DNA from: Polyangiaceae bacterium
Lineage (GTDB): Bacteria; Myxococcota_A; Polyangia; Polyangiales; Polyangiaceae
DNA length: 64,000 nucleotides
Direction of reading: 5' to 3'
NCBI GenBank assembly: GCA_015075635.1
Contig: JABTUA010000003.1
Span: 1,674,001 to 1,738,000 of the forward strand
The notes under the pieces were generated by a model. That model saw only the letters and a program-made list of their open reading frames with translations. It made no database searches and had not been told where the DNA came from. How positions within the stretch are numbered: the first letter of the stretch is position 1; the number at the start of each line of letters is the position of its first letter. Positions 40,926 to 49,535 of this stretch are shown piece after piece. The position numbers and the translations under genes were made by a program.

Positions 40926-42476
40926 TCAGTCCTTGGGGAAGCCCGGGTGCTTCGCCAGCAGGGCGAGCAGCTCGGGGCCGGGGCTGGCGTTGGCCGAGAG
41001 CTGGGCCTTGGCCTCGGCGAAGCGGGTCGCCTCGGGGTACTTCAGCGCGTCGACGAACGAGCGAATGGCCGCCAGCTTGTCGAGACCGGGGTGGGCGGTC
41101 AGCGCGAGGTACTTCTTCACGGGCAGCGCTCCGAGCTTCAGCTCCGGCGCCGCCGTCGTCCCGTCTGCGAGCGTCGAGGTCACCGTCGCGGTGAGCGGCT
41201 CCGGCCCGGTGGTGCCGTCGTGGATGGCCTCCCCGCTGCAGACGGTGACGTGGAACACGAAGTGAGCCCACTCCCCTGGGGCCAGATACTTGTCGCGCGG
41301 CGCGCCGTTGCCGCCGACCGGCTCGGGATCGATCGCGTGCATGTAGCTCGGGAGATCGACGCGGATGCGCACCTTGTCCCGCGCGAGGCCGAACACCTCG
41401 TCGAAGCGGGCTGCGAACACCGCCGCCGGCTCGCTGACGCTGTCCATGTACAGGTAGCGTCCGCGTCCCTGACGAGCCAAGCGGTGGAGGCCGGCGTCGC
41501 CGTAGCCGCCCTGACCGCTCACGCCCAGGACGGTGAGGAAGATGCTGGCGTTTGCAGCCTCCGACTCGATCCGCGAGTAGTCCACCTCGTCCACGCTCTC
41601 TTCGCCGTCGCCGATCACGACGACCCGGTTCCAGCTCCCGGGCGGGTAGGACTTGGCTCTGTCGTAGGCCGCCGGCAGCCGAGCGCCGACCGTGCCGCCG
41701 GAGCCGAGCGTGAGCTGACTCGCCAGCTGGGCGAGCTCGGCGGCGGGCTCCTTGGTCTCGAGCAAGGGGACGCTCGGATCGGCGGACATCAGCGTGACGT
41801 GGTCGCCGGACTTCAGCGCGCTGGCCAGCGCCTCGAGCGTCGCCTTGGTGCGCGCGAGTGCTTCCGTCGATTGGCTCGAGTCGATGACCACCGTCAGCGC
41901 GACGGGCGGCCGACTCACCTTGCCCGCGACGACACCGACGTACAGCTCGAACTGGTTCGGGATCTCCACGCCGGCGACCTTGCGCGGCCGGAGCTCGAGC
42001 GAGCCGCCCAGCTGGCCGTCGGCCACGTTCGCAGGCGGAGCCCAGCCGAAGTAGTTGACGAAGTCGGCGGGCCGCACGAAGCCGGGCACCGGCGTCTCGC
42101 CTCGCAACAGCACCTCGCGAGCGCGGGTCGCGGCCGCGAGGTTGCCCGGATCGACCGCGCTCGCGGTCAGCGTGTGGGAGTACGCACCGGTGGAGTAGCC
42201 AGGGCAGAGCGTTCCCAGCGGGTCGGCCGCTTGCGCGCCGCCGGCGCCACCGAAGCTGCCAGGACCGCTTCCTGCAGCGCCGCCGCTGCCGAGGGACTTG
42301 GCGGAGCCCTCCTCGGTCGTCGCGAAGACGTTGTCGGGATCGCCGTGGAGCCAGGGTGGCTCGGTGTCTGGCTTGTTGCCGGGGCCTCCTGAATCGGACG
42401 CCGCCGACGACCCGCAGCCCGCCGTCCAACCGAGCGCTGCCAACACGACCCAGGGGAGACCGATCCACGTCCGCAT
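40926..42476 (-). CDS. VWA-domain lipoprotein, first of a tandem pair
   Basis: A 516-residue exported lipoprotein (lipobox GWTAGC) with a spacer and a VIT-like region (VLLRGETPVPGFVRPADFVNYFGW). Its von Willebrand A domain has the full MIDAS motif VIDSSQST (DxSxS). NRVVVIGDGEESVDEVDYSRIESE and RQGRGRYLYMDSVSEP follow, both matched in the next gene. The C-terminal end (LRSFVDALKYPEATRFAEAKAQL) also matches the paralogue. The two arose by duplication and are probably cotranscribed from the region 42477-42626. Confidence 0.88.
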   Translation of the reverse strand: MRTWIGLPWVVLAALGWTAGCGSSAASDSGGPGNKPDTEPPWLHGDPDNVFATTEEGSAKSLGSGGAAGSGPGSFGGAGGAQAADPLGTLCPGYSTGAYSHTLTASAVDPGNLAAATRAREVLLRGETPVPGFVRPADFVNYFGWAPPANVADGQLGGSLELRPRKVAGVEIPNQFELYVGVVAGKVSRPPVALTVVIDSSQSTEALARTKATLEALASALKSGDHVTLMSADPSVPLLETKEPAAELAQLASQLTLGSGGTVGARLPAAYDRAKSYPPGSWNRVVVIGDGEESVDEVDYSRIESEAANASIFLTVLGVSGQGGYGDAGLHRLARQGRGRYLYMDSVSEPAAVFAARFDEVFGLARDKVRIRVDLPSYMHAIDPEPVGGNGAPRDKYLAPGEWAHFVFHVTVCSGEAIHDGTTGPEPLTATVTSTLADGTTAAPELKLGALPVKKYLALTAHPGLDKLAAIRSFVDALKYPEATRFAEAKAQLSANASPGPELLALLAKHPGFPKD

Positions 42477-42626
42477 CTCGTCGCCTCCGACACCCGCGCC
42501 CAGACAAACCTCCGGGAGCGTGCCCTCAGGCTAGCACGCTTCGTGCCGGACCCCCGCTCCACGAATCGGCGGGAATTCGCCGCCCCGGTGTGCTGCCCCT
42601 GGCACAGCTGTGCCAGGGGGACCGCA
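42477..42626. other. Intergenic region with palindromes upstream of the VWA genes
   Basis: A 150-base gap. It holds a perfect 24-base palindrome at 42596-42619 (CCCCTGGCACAG with its reverse complement, no loop), just after the Cys-rich gene stop, and a smaller CGGCG-GGAATT-CGCCG repeat near 42570. The large palindrome may end the upstream transcript or bind a dimeric regulator. No run of T follows. Confidence 0.55.
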
Positions 42627-43925
42627 TCAATTGCAGGCCGCGACCCCGCAGCTCGGGTGCTGGATGACCTGCTTCACGCAGGTCGCGTCCCACTCCACGC
42701 AGCAGCAGAAGGGGTCCGCCGCGCAGATCTGGGACAGACAGTTCGGATCGACCTGCTTGCAGCTCGATATGTCCTGCTCGAGCAGCGCGGGGCCCGGGAC
42801 GCATTCGTCGTGGCAGACCGTGCTGCTCGCGCAGGCCGCCGTGCACACCCCGCCGACGCAGATCCCCGAGCAGCAGTCGCCGCTGCCCTCGACCTCGCAA
42901 TAGATCTGCGCACACGCGCACTTGGGGCCCTCGGGGCCGAGCTCGCACTTTCCACTACAGCAGTCACCATTGTCGGCGCAGACCGTGCCTACCGGCTCGC
43001 ACGGCGGCTTGCACTCGCCGTTGCGACAGGTGAGCGGCACGCCGGTGTCCTGGCAGCACGGGGTCTTGGTGCAGTCGTACCCCTTGGGCATGCAGACCTC
43101 GTTCGGCTGGCACAGTCCGTCCCAGAGCTCCGAGGTCGGGTGCTTGTTGATCGCGGGCAGGCAGGTCAGGCCCTGGCAACACTGCGTCTGTGTGATGTCG
43201 CAGGGCGCGCGGACGGTGCGGCACTCCTCCGGGAAACCGCACACGCCCGTGGTGGCCAGACATTGGGCCCCGTCGCAGCACTTGTCGCTCGGCGAGCAAG
43301 GCGTGGCGAGCGGCAGGCACTGCTCTTCGGAGCACTTGCCCCCGTCGCAGCGCTGCGAGCAGCACTGAAGATCGTCGGTACAGTCCGAGCTCTCAGGGCG
43401 GCACACGTTCTGGCCGCAGGCCTTGATCTTCGGGTTGTAGACGCCCGAGCAGCAGCTCGACGGATCCGAAGTCTGAACGCCGTCGGGGCGGCAGCAACGC
43501 TTCGCCGCGATCGGACCGGCGTCGGGATCGGAGGCCGCGCCGACCGGCGCCTGACAGCGCGCCCTGCCGGACAGGAAGTCGCAGCACTGCTCCTCGCGGT
43601 CGCAGGGCTCATGGGGCGCGTTGCAGACCGGGGCCATGGTCAGGCACTTGCGGCTCTTGGCGCAGTTCGCCAGGCAGTCCTTGGTCGGGATGGCGGCGAG
43701 CCACTCGGAGCGCGCGTCCGCGGAGGCGCCGTCGAGCTTCGGGCCGATGTGGCTCTCGCAGGCCGAGAAGTCGTAGCACTTCTGCGCCAGATCGCAGAGG
43801 TCGTCGGTCGAGTCGGTGTAGTCGTCCAGGCCGAAGAGCGAGCTGCAGCTGGGCAGCAGCGCCAAGCCGGCGCCGAGCGCGAGCAGCGTGCCCCGGCGAG
43901 CGATGCGGAGGAGGAGCGCCGTCAT
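42627..43925 (-). CDS. Large Cys-rich lipoprotein
   Basis: A 432-residue exported lipoprotein (lipobox LLPSC, followed by SSLFGLDD). More than fifty cysteines occur in repeated small modules of the pattern C-x5-7-CC-x4-C (DREEQCCDFLSGRARC, DLQCCSQRCDGGKC, SDKCCDGAQC, KTPCCQDTG, NGDCCSGKC, SGDCCSGIC). This resembles disulfide-rich extracellular repeats. The C-terminal block, CVEWDATCVKQVIQHPSCGVAAC, is of another type. It overlaps the smaller Cys-rich gene by ATGA and is the last gene of the kinase operon. The function is unknown; a rigid surface protein is a reasonable guess. Confidence 0.88.
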   Translation of the reverse strand: MTALLLRIARRGTLLALGAGLALLPSCSSLFGLDDYTDSTDDLCDLAQKCYDFSACESHIGPKLDGASADARSEWLAAIPTKDCLANCAKSRKCLTMAPVCNAPHEPCDREEQCCDFLSGRARCQAPVGAASDPDAGPIAAKRCCRPDGVQTSDPSSCCSGVYNPKIKACGQNVCRPESSDCTDDLQCCSQRCDGGKCSEEQCLPLATPCSPSDKCCDGAQCLATTGVCGFPEECRTVRAPCDITQTQCCQGLTCLPAINKHPTSELWDGLCQPNEVCMPKGYDCTKTPCCQDTGVPLTCRNGECKPPCEPVGTVCADNGDCCSGKCELGPEGPKCACAQIYCEVEGSGDCCSGICVGGVCTAACASSTVCHDECVPGPALLEQDISSCKQVDPNCLSQICAADPFCCCVEWDATCVKQVIQHPSCGVAACN

Positions 43926-44302
43926 GGCGCCCCCGCGCAAACGGTGTTCCCCGCGGTGGTTTGGCAGCACTCCGAGCAATCGCCGTCCTCGCACTCTTCG
44001 TCGGCGTCCTTGCACACCGGGCGCGCAGCGAACATCGTATTCCAGCAGGTGTTGTCGTTGCAGCTCTCGCGGCAGGCCTGGTCGAACGTCTTCATCCAGG
44101 CGGCCCGCGTCGCGGGGGGAGCGATATCGAGCCGGTGCGTCACGTACTCTTTGCAGGACACCTCGTCGATCGTCGGCCGGGCGCCGTTACAGCCGCAGAC
44201 CGTCTGCACGACGTCCTCCTGCTCGTCGTCGATGCCCAAGAGACCCGAGCAGCCGAGCGCGGCGAAGGCGCCGAGGGTCGCAGCAGCCCGCGGGGCCAGC
44301 AT
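43922..44302 (-). CDS. Small Cys-rich lipoprotein
   Basis: A 126-residue exported lipoprotein. The signal peptide ends FAALGC, followed by SGLLGIDD, nearly the same as SSLFGLDD after the lipobox of the next gene. Cysteines are CGCNGARP, CRESCNDNTC, VCKDADEECEDGDCSECCQTTAGNTVC. Start overlaps the stop of the TPR gene by one base (TGATG) and its stop overlaps the next gene by four. The shared post-lipobox motif suggests that both lipoproteins work or localise together. Confidence 0.85.
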   Translation of the reverse strand: MLAPRAAATLGAFAALGCSGLLGIDDEQEDVVQTVCGCNGARPTIDEVSCKEYVTHRLDIAPPATRAAWMKTFDQACRESCNDNTCWNTMFAARPVCKDADEECEDGDCSECCQTTAGNTVCAGAP

Positions 44303-45360
44303 CACATGGCCCCCGACAGCACGAGCCCGCCGCCGCCAGGTCCGACGTAGGGCGCGAGCGCCGCGCGCGGGCGCGCCGGGCGGGCGCGCGCCGCGGGCCT
44401 GCCCGCCGTCTCGGGAGCGGATGGGGCCGTCAGGATCAGCGTCGCGCCGACGGCCGTGAACAGCACTCCGCCGATGCCCACCCACTGGCCGATGGTGGCG
44501 TAGCTCTTGGCGCTGTCGATGGTCTCGAACCCGTTCGGGCTGCAGTAGCCGTTCAGGCACTGATCGGGCTCGTCGGCCTGCGACTTCTTGTTCAGCGCCA
44601 CGTACTCGAGCACGCCCGCCGTCAGCAACGCGGCCACGCCCACGCCGCCGACGACGTAGCCGATGGTCTTCTGGCTGCTCGAAGGAGGAGGCGGCGGTGG
44701 CGGCGGTGCGGCGGTCGGAGGCGGGGCCGCCGTTGCCGTGGGTACTGGAGGTGGCTTCTCCTCCGGGAACTCCTGATCGATGGCGGCGAGATCCAGGCTC
44801 ACGCTGGAGGTCTCGGCCTCCTTCGCCGTCACCGTCTCGGTCTTCAGCACCTGCTCGCCGCGGCGTACCGTGACCGTCACCTCGCCGGGATCGACCGGCA
44901 ACCCGACGCCGAAGCTGCCCGGCTCGAGCTTCACGTCGCCGCGGTACACACCCAGCGTCGCCACCGGGTTCGACACCTCGACCTTCACCTTCGGCAGCTT
45001 GGGCTCGAGCTTGTCGCGGCGGCCGGCGGCGAACTTCTCGCGCTCGTCCTTGTCCCGGCGCGCGAGATCCGCCGCCTCGTTCCACTGCGCCCAGGCCGTC
45101 GCGATCTTGCCAATGCGCTCGTTGCAGTCCGCCAGGTTGACCAGCGTGCCGAGGCCCTTGTCGAGCTTGTAGCTGGCGTCGAACTTCGGGCAGGCCTCGG
45201 TGTACTTGCCCTTCTTCGCCAGGGCCTTGCCTTCCTTGTAGAGCTGCTCGGCAGCCGCCGCGTCGCCCTGGGCGAGCGCCGAGCTCGCCGCGAGGGAGAC
45301 GAGCAGGAGGGCGATCGTTGCGCCCCGACGGGGCCCGGTCACTCGGTTCGATCGGGTCAT
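44302..45360 (-). CDS. TPR-containing exported membrane protein with PEGA-like domain
   Basis: A 352-residue protein. A signal peptide (ASSALAQG) is followed by TPR-like helices (AEQLYKEGKALAKKGKYTEACPKFDASYKLDKGLGTLVNLADCNERIGK). A beta-rich region similar to PEGA domains comes next (VSNPVATLGVYRGDVKL, GLPVDPGEVTVTVRRG), then a Pro-rich hinge and a transmembrane pair (TIGYVVGGVGVAALLTAGVLEY; IGQWVGIGGVLFTAVGATLIL). It overlaps the Ser/Thr kinase gene by ATGA. This TPR-PEGA arrangement next to a kinase is frequent in Polyangia. The protein probably links the kinase to surface lipoproteins. Confidence 0.85.
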   Translation of the reverse strand: MTRSNRVTGPRRGATIALLLVSLAASSALAQGDAAAAEQLYKEGKALAKKGKYTEACPKFDASYKLDKGLGTLVNLADCNERIGKIATAWAQWNEAADLARRDKDEREKFAAGRRDKLEPKLPKVKVEVSNPVATLGVYRGDVKLEPGSFGVGLPVDPGEVTVTVRRGEQVLKTETVTAKEAETSSVSLDLAAIDQEFPEEKPPPVPTATAAPPPTAAPPPPPPPPSSSQKTIGYVVGGVGVAALLTAGVLEYVALNKKSQADEPDQCLNGYCSPNGFETIDSAKSYATIGQWVGIGGVLFTAVGATLILTAPSAPETAGRPAARARPARPRAALAPYVGPGGGGLVLSGAM

Positions 45361-46730
45361 TTACGTCCCATGTCCAAGGGGTCTTTGGCGCCGCCGGTGG
45401 AGGTCGTCGTGGGGGGGGGCTTCGGTCCGCTCCCAACGACTGGCTTCACGGGTGGCTTCGAGCTCTGCGTGGGCGCGACGCTGGCGGTGGGGAGCACCTC
45501 GGGGCTCGTGGTGGGCTCGACCTGGGGCTTCGTCGCGCTCGGCTCCGCCGGCGCCGAGACGGTCGGCTCCCGGGTGGCCGCCGGCGCCGGGCCCGCCGCT
45601 TCGCCCTTGGCTCCCGTGCCTTGGACGAGCATCCAGATCCCACCGAGGACCAAGCCCGCGAGCAGCGCGCCGCCCGCGACGACCAGCTTGTTCGGGCCCT
45701 TCTTGGTGGTGACCTGCGCCGAGAGTGTGTCGGAGCCGATGGCGGAGTGCGCGCCCGCGACCGCGGTGGCGGCGAAGGCGTCCTTCGTGGAGCCGCGCCG
45801 GGAGCTGATGCGCGGCGCGGAGGTGCCGAGGTCCGCCCCGGAGCTCACCATTGGCGCCTCTTCTCCCAGCGCCAGAGCTAGCGCGCTGACTGCCTCGGAC
45901 GCGGTCGCGAAGCGGTCCTCGGGTCGCCGTGCGCAGCAGCGCGCGAACCAGCGATCGAACTCGCCGCCGAGGCGGGAGCCGCGCTCGCTCGGTACCGGCA
46001 GCGGCTCGTAGGCGATCTGCGCGACCAAGTGCGGCAGCGTCTCCGCCGTCCAGGGCTCGATCCCGACGAGCATGCGGTGCGCCATGATGCCCAGCGCCCA
46101 GATGTCGGTCTGCGCGCAGATCTTCTCGGGCTGACCGAGGATCTGCTCCGGCGCCATGTACAGCGGCGTGCCGAAGATGGCGCCGGTCGCCGTCTTGGAG
46201 GCGACGCTCTCGGAGCCTTGAGTCAGCTTGGCGATGCCGAAGTCGAGGAGCTTCACGCAGGGCGTGCCGTCTTCGCGCCGCGTCAGGATCAGGTTCTCCG
46301 GCTTGATGTCGCGATGGACGATGCCGAGGCTCGCCGCCTTGTCGAGAGCGCGCGCCATCTGCTGGAGGTAGAGCAGCGCCTCGACCTGGGGCATGCGGTG
46401 CTCGAGGAGCTGATCGAAGCTCTGCCCGCGCAGGAGCTCCATGACCAGGAACGGCACGCCGCCCAGCTCCGGCGCGACGTCCGCGTCGGTCACCTGCACC
46501 ACGTGGTCGCTCTGGATGCGGGCAGGCGCCCGGGCCTCGCGCCGGAAGCGCTCGAGGGCGATCTGGTCACGGACCATCTTCGGGTTCAGGACCTTCAGCG
46601 CCAGCTCTTGGCCCGTGTGGACGTGCTCGACCGCGTAGACGGAGCCCATTCCGCCCTCGCCCAGGCGGTGTTGGACGCGGTAGCGCCCCGCCACCACCGT
46701 GCCCAGGGGGATGCCATCCGTCTCTTTCAT
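45357..46730 (-). CDS. Membrane Ser/Thr protein kinase
   Basis: A 457-residue eukaryotic-like (Pkn) kinase. It has a Gly loop GEGGMG at 24-29, K46 in LALKVL, catalytic HRDIKPEN at 139-146, DFG at 163-165 and APE at 193-195, so all key residues are present. After a juxtamembrane linker, one membrane segment (about 348-368: KLVVAGGALLAGLVLGGIWMLV) leads to a Pro/Ala/Thr-rich extracytoplasmic tail of about 85 residues without a recognisable sensor domain. First gene of a four-gene operon with a TPR protein and two Cys-rich lipoproteins, with every junction overlapping. Confidence 0.93.
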   Translation of the reverse strand: MKETDGIPLGTVVAGRYRVQHRLGEGGMGSVYAVEHVHTGQELALKVLNPKMVRDQIALERFRREARAPARIQSDHVVQVTDADVAPELGGVPFLVMELLRGQSFDQLLEHRMPQVEALLYLQQMARALDKAASLGIVHRDIKPENLILTRREDGTPCVKLLDFGIAKLTQGSESVASKTATGAIFGTPLYMAPEQILGQPEKICAQTDIWALGIMAHRMLVGIEPWTAETLPHLVAQIAYEPLPVPSERGSRLGGEFDRWFARCCARRPEDRFATASEAVSALALALGEEAPMVSSGADLGTSAPRISSRRGSTKDAFAATAVAGAHSAIGSDTLSAQVTTKKGPNKLVVAGGALLAGLVLGGIWMLVQGTGAKGEAAGPAPAATREPTVSAPAEPSATKPQVEPTTSPEVLPTASVAPTQSSKPPVKPVVGSGPKPPPTTTSTGGAKDPLDMGRK

Positions 46731-46836
46731 CGCGAAGCCAAGACGAGCCAGAGCTTGGCAAAGGCTAACACGCCGCTCCGAGACCGGGCCAGGCAGCGGC
46801 CTCGAACGTCAGCCCGCAATTATTACTCGGCGGGTG

Positions 46837-49389
46837 CTACTCGGCCGAAGGGGTTCGTTCCGCGGCGGCGGCCGGCGGCTCGTCGCTCGGGGCAGAGGCG
46901 TCCGGTGGAGCCTTCGCCGCCGGTTCGGCCTTGGGCGGTGCGTCCGCCGGCTCGGGCTCCGCCGTTTCGGCGGCGCTCGGCTCGGCTGGCTCGGCGGCGA
47001 TGGGCTCCTCGGCGGGAGGCGTTCGTCCTCCCGGGTCCGGCTCCGCCGTCCCACTCGCGGGGGCGACGCCACCGCCGGCGAGCGCACCGGCGGGCACCAG
47101 CTGGCGCACCAGGTCGAAGTCCTTCGCGATCGTCACCAGGAGCAGCGCCGCCGTGCCCAGGATGATCAGCGCGCTCGAGTAATAGAAGTGCAGACCCAGA
47201 TCCTTCTCGATGGCGACGAAGTACTGCGCGGCGCAAAGACCGAGCAGCGTGATCCAGAGGCCCGCGTCGGCGGGCTTCATCGGCCAGAGCTCGCCGCCCT
47301 TCTTGGTGTCCTGGAGCTCCGCCGCCAGCATCGGCAACACGAAGATGAAGTGGATGTAGTAGTTCGCCGGGTGGAACGCGATGGGGATCATCAGCGTGCC
47401 CAAGGTGGCGGCGAACGCCAGGTTCTTGCGCCGGGCGCCGAGCGCGACCATCACCGAGAACATGGCGATGCCCGCGGCGTACAGGTTGGTGCGCGCGACC
47501 AGCACTCGGGTGTGGATGCCGTCCGGACCGCCGATCAACGCGCGCAAGCTCACGTGGTTCACGTGGGGGTCGCGCTGAAGCATCGAGACCTTGTGCAACC
47601 ACTCCGACCAGGAGTGGAAGCCGAACAAGAGCGAAGACGCCAGGAAGAGCACCAGGCCGGTGACGGTGGCGCCCAGCGCCACTTTCAGGATCGGCATCTG
47701 CTCCTGCTTGATCAGCGCCAGGGACGGCAGGCGGCGGTTCTCGCGTACGTGGTCGATCAGCCACCAGATGGCGGGCAGCGCGGCGCCGACCAGCGCGAAG
47801 AACGGGAAGGCGCGGATCAGCCCGGACAGCATCAGGAGCGCGCCCGCCCAGGTCCAGCGCTCGAGCTTGAGCAGCGCGATGCCCATCGCGAGGTAGGCGA
47901 GCCAGTCGTGTCTGAGCGTCGCGCCCGCCCAGCAGGTGCCGAACATGTAGAAATCGTTGGCGCCGAAGACGATGGCCGACACCAGCGCCGTGCGCACGCC
48001 GAAGGCGCGCCATATCATGGCCAGCGCGATGACCAGCAGGATGGGGTCGAGCATCGCGGTGATGGTCAGCGTCTGGTTCGACGCCCACGCGTTCTTGAAC
48101 ATCGCGTGCCCGAACAGGAACCACACCGGCGTGGCGTTGCCCCCGTGGTCGCTCATGCTCCCCAGGTAGTCGCGCACCCCCATGTTCTCGCGGAAGTAGC
48201 GCATGTCGCGCTTGAAGTCCTCCCAGCGTTGGGGCGAGAAACGGCTCTGCACTTCCTTGATGTCGGCCATGGAGTCGCCGACGCTCTGCATGCGGTGGGT
48301 CCTGAGGCTCCGCAGCTGTTGGCTGCGTAGCGACTCGAGCGTGACGCTCTTGTCGTCATCGACATACGCCGCCACGCTGCCCAGGTACAAACCGTCGAAG
48401 CGCAGCTCCTTGAAGTACTTCGCGATGGGGAAGTACACCCGCATGTCGAAGTTGTGCACGAAGCCGGGGCGGCCGTTCTTGTAGTCGTGGAACTGCGGGT
48501 GCCCCAGGTTGTAGAAGGCCGCGATGGCCAGGCCCGCGCACACGCCGAACACGCCGACGGTCACGCGCCGGTTCGCCAAGAGCTTCGCGGGAGCGAACAC
48601 CTCGCGCACGACGATCAGGGCGCCGACGGCGGCCACCACCCCGCGAACCAGGGCCACCTCCCGCGTGCTGGGGGGCCAGGCCACGGACAGCGCGCGCCAG
48701 GCGTCGAAGGCGGCAGCGCAGGGCACCAGCAGCACCAGCAGCGTCCACCAGAAGGGAGCGCCCTTCCAGGTGAAGATGACCAGGATCGACAAGGCCAGGC
48801 CGAACGCCAGGATCTTGTTGCGGAACACCTCGTCCGGCGGGATGGCGTCCTTCACCACGGGCTTGGGCGGCCAGGTCCCGGGCTTCTGCGAGAAGACCTG
48901 GATCTCCGAGAGCGCGAAGGAGCCGTCGCCCCCCGACGCGGTCACCCGCACGTAGCGAGCATTTCCGCCGAGCCCGTCGGCGGAGCGGGGTTGCAGCCCT
49001 CCGCCGCCCACCGGTCGTCCCTCCCAGAGCGGACGAAAATCCTTCCCGTCATCGGAGACGGTCACCGTGTAGGTGTCGTTGTCGTCCCCCTGCAAGTAGA
49101 TCGCGGTGATCGGGGTCGGTGCGCCGAGATCCCACTCCGCGAACGACTCCGCGGACGAGAAGATGGTGGTCAGCTCGCTCTTCCAGAAGTCGCCCCGCGG
49201 CGCGATCACGTTGTCGGTGAGGCGCACCTCACGCCGCAGCCCGGAGTGCTTCGACGGGAGCTTGCCGTGGATCAGACTCTCGCTCGCGCCGCCGAACCCG
49301 AACGTGCTGGCCGCGCGCGAGCACGCCGGGAGCACCGCCGCGGCGAGGACCAGCAGCAGGCCCAAGAGCAAGATCGCCTTCTTCTTCAC
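46837..49389 (-). CDS. Discoidin-like domain fused to a GT-C-type integral membrane glycosyltransferase
   Basis: About 850 residues. GTG 49389 is chosen because it starts the signal-like KKKAILLLGLLLVLAAAVLPAC and GGGA lies upstream; LPAC resembles a lipobox. Residues about 40-185 look like an F5/8 type C (discoidin) domain (FAEWDLGAPTPITAIYLQGDDNDTYTVTVSDDGKDF; ARYVRVTASGG; ALSEIQVFS). The central part has around ten membrane segments with loops such as VHNFDMRVYFPIAKYFKEL, resembling the GT87/DUF2029 group of polyprenyl-phosphate-dependent mannosyltransferases. A Glu/Pro/Ala-rich tail of about 90 residues ends the protein. The substrate is unknown, and the fusion to a carbohydrate-binding-like domain is uncommon. 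Confidence 0.8.
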   Translation of the reverse strand: MKKKAILLLGLLLVLAAAVLPACSRAASTFGFGGASESLIHGKLPSKHSGLRREVRLTDNVIAPRGDFWKSELTTIFSSAESFAEWDLGAPTPITAIYLQGDDNDTYTVTVSDDGKDFRPLWEGRPVGGGGLQPRSADGLGGNARYVRVTASGGDGSFALSEIQVFSQKPGTWPPKPVVKDAIPPDEVFRNKILAFGLALSILVIFTWKGAPFWWTLLVLLVPCAAAFDAWRALSVAWPPSTREVALVRGVVAAVGALIVVREVFAPAKLLANRRVTVGVFGVCAGLAIAAFYNLGHPQFHDYKNGRPGFVHNFDMRVYFPIAKYFKELRFDGLYLGSVAAYVDDDKSVTLESLRSQQLRSLRTHRMQSVGDSMADIKEVQSRFSPQRWEDFKRDMRYFRENMGVRDYLGSMSDHGGNATPVWFLFGHAMFKNAWASNQTLTITAMLDPILLVIALAMIWRAFGVRTALVSAIVFGANDFYMFGTCWAGATLRHDWLAYLAMGIALLKLERWTWAGALLMLSGLIRAFPFFALVGAALPAIWWLIDHVRENRRLPSLALIKQEQMPILKVALGATVTGLVLFLASSLLFGFHSWSEWLHKVSMLQRDPHVNHVSLRALIGGPDGIHTRVLVARTNLYAAGIAMFSVMVALGARRKNLAFAATLGTLMIPIAFHPANYYIHFIFVLPMLAAELQDTKKGGELWPMKPADAGLWITLLGLCAAQYFVAIEKDLGLHFYYSSALIILGTAALLLVTIAKDFDLVRQLVPAGALAGGGVAPASGTAEPDPGGRTPPAEEPIAAEPAEPSAAETAEPEPADAPPKAEPAAKAPPDASAPSDEPPAAAAERTPSAE

Positions 49390-49535
49390 GTCGAGATTCC
49401 CGTCCGTTGGCTGCCTCGGGGGCGCCCCGCCCGCGTCGAGGACGCGGGAGGATAGCAGCGACCCCGGTCCCGCCAAGCTTTACCGGCAGGCCAGACCACG
49501 TGGGCCCAAGCCCGGCGGTTTGTCGCGGATTTGCC

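Noticed and set aside
40921-42507. A single reading frame of more than 1,000 codons joining the two VWA genes
   Set aside because: The part before 40920 is the wrong frame over the first VWA gene; two separate lipoproteins with their own signal peptides explain the region.
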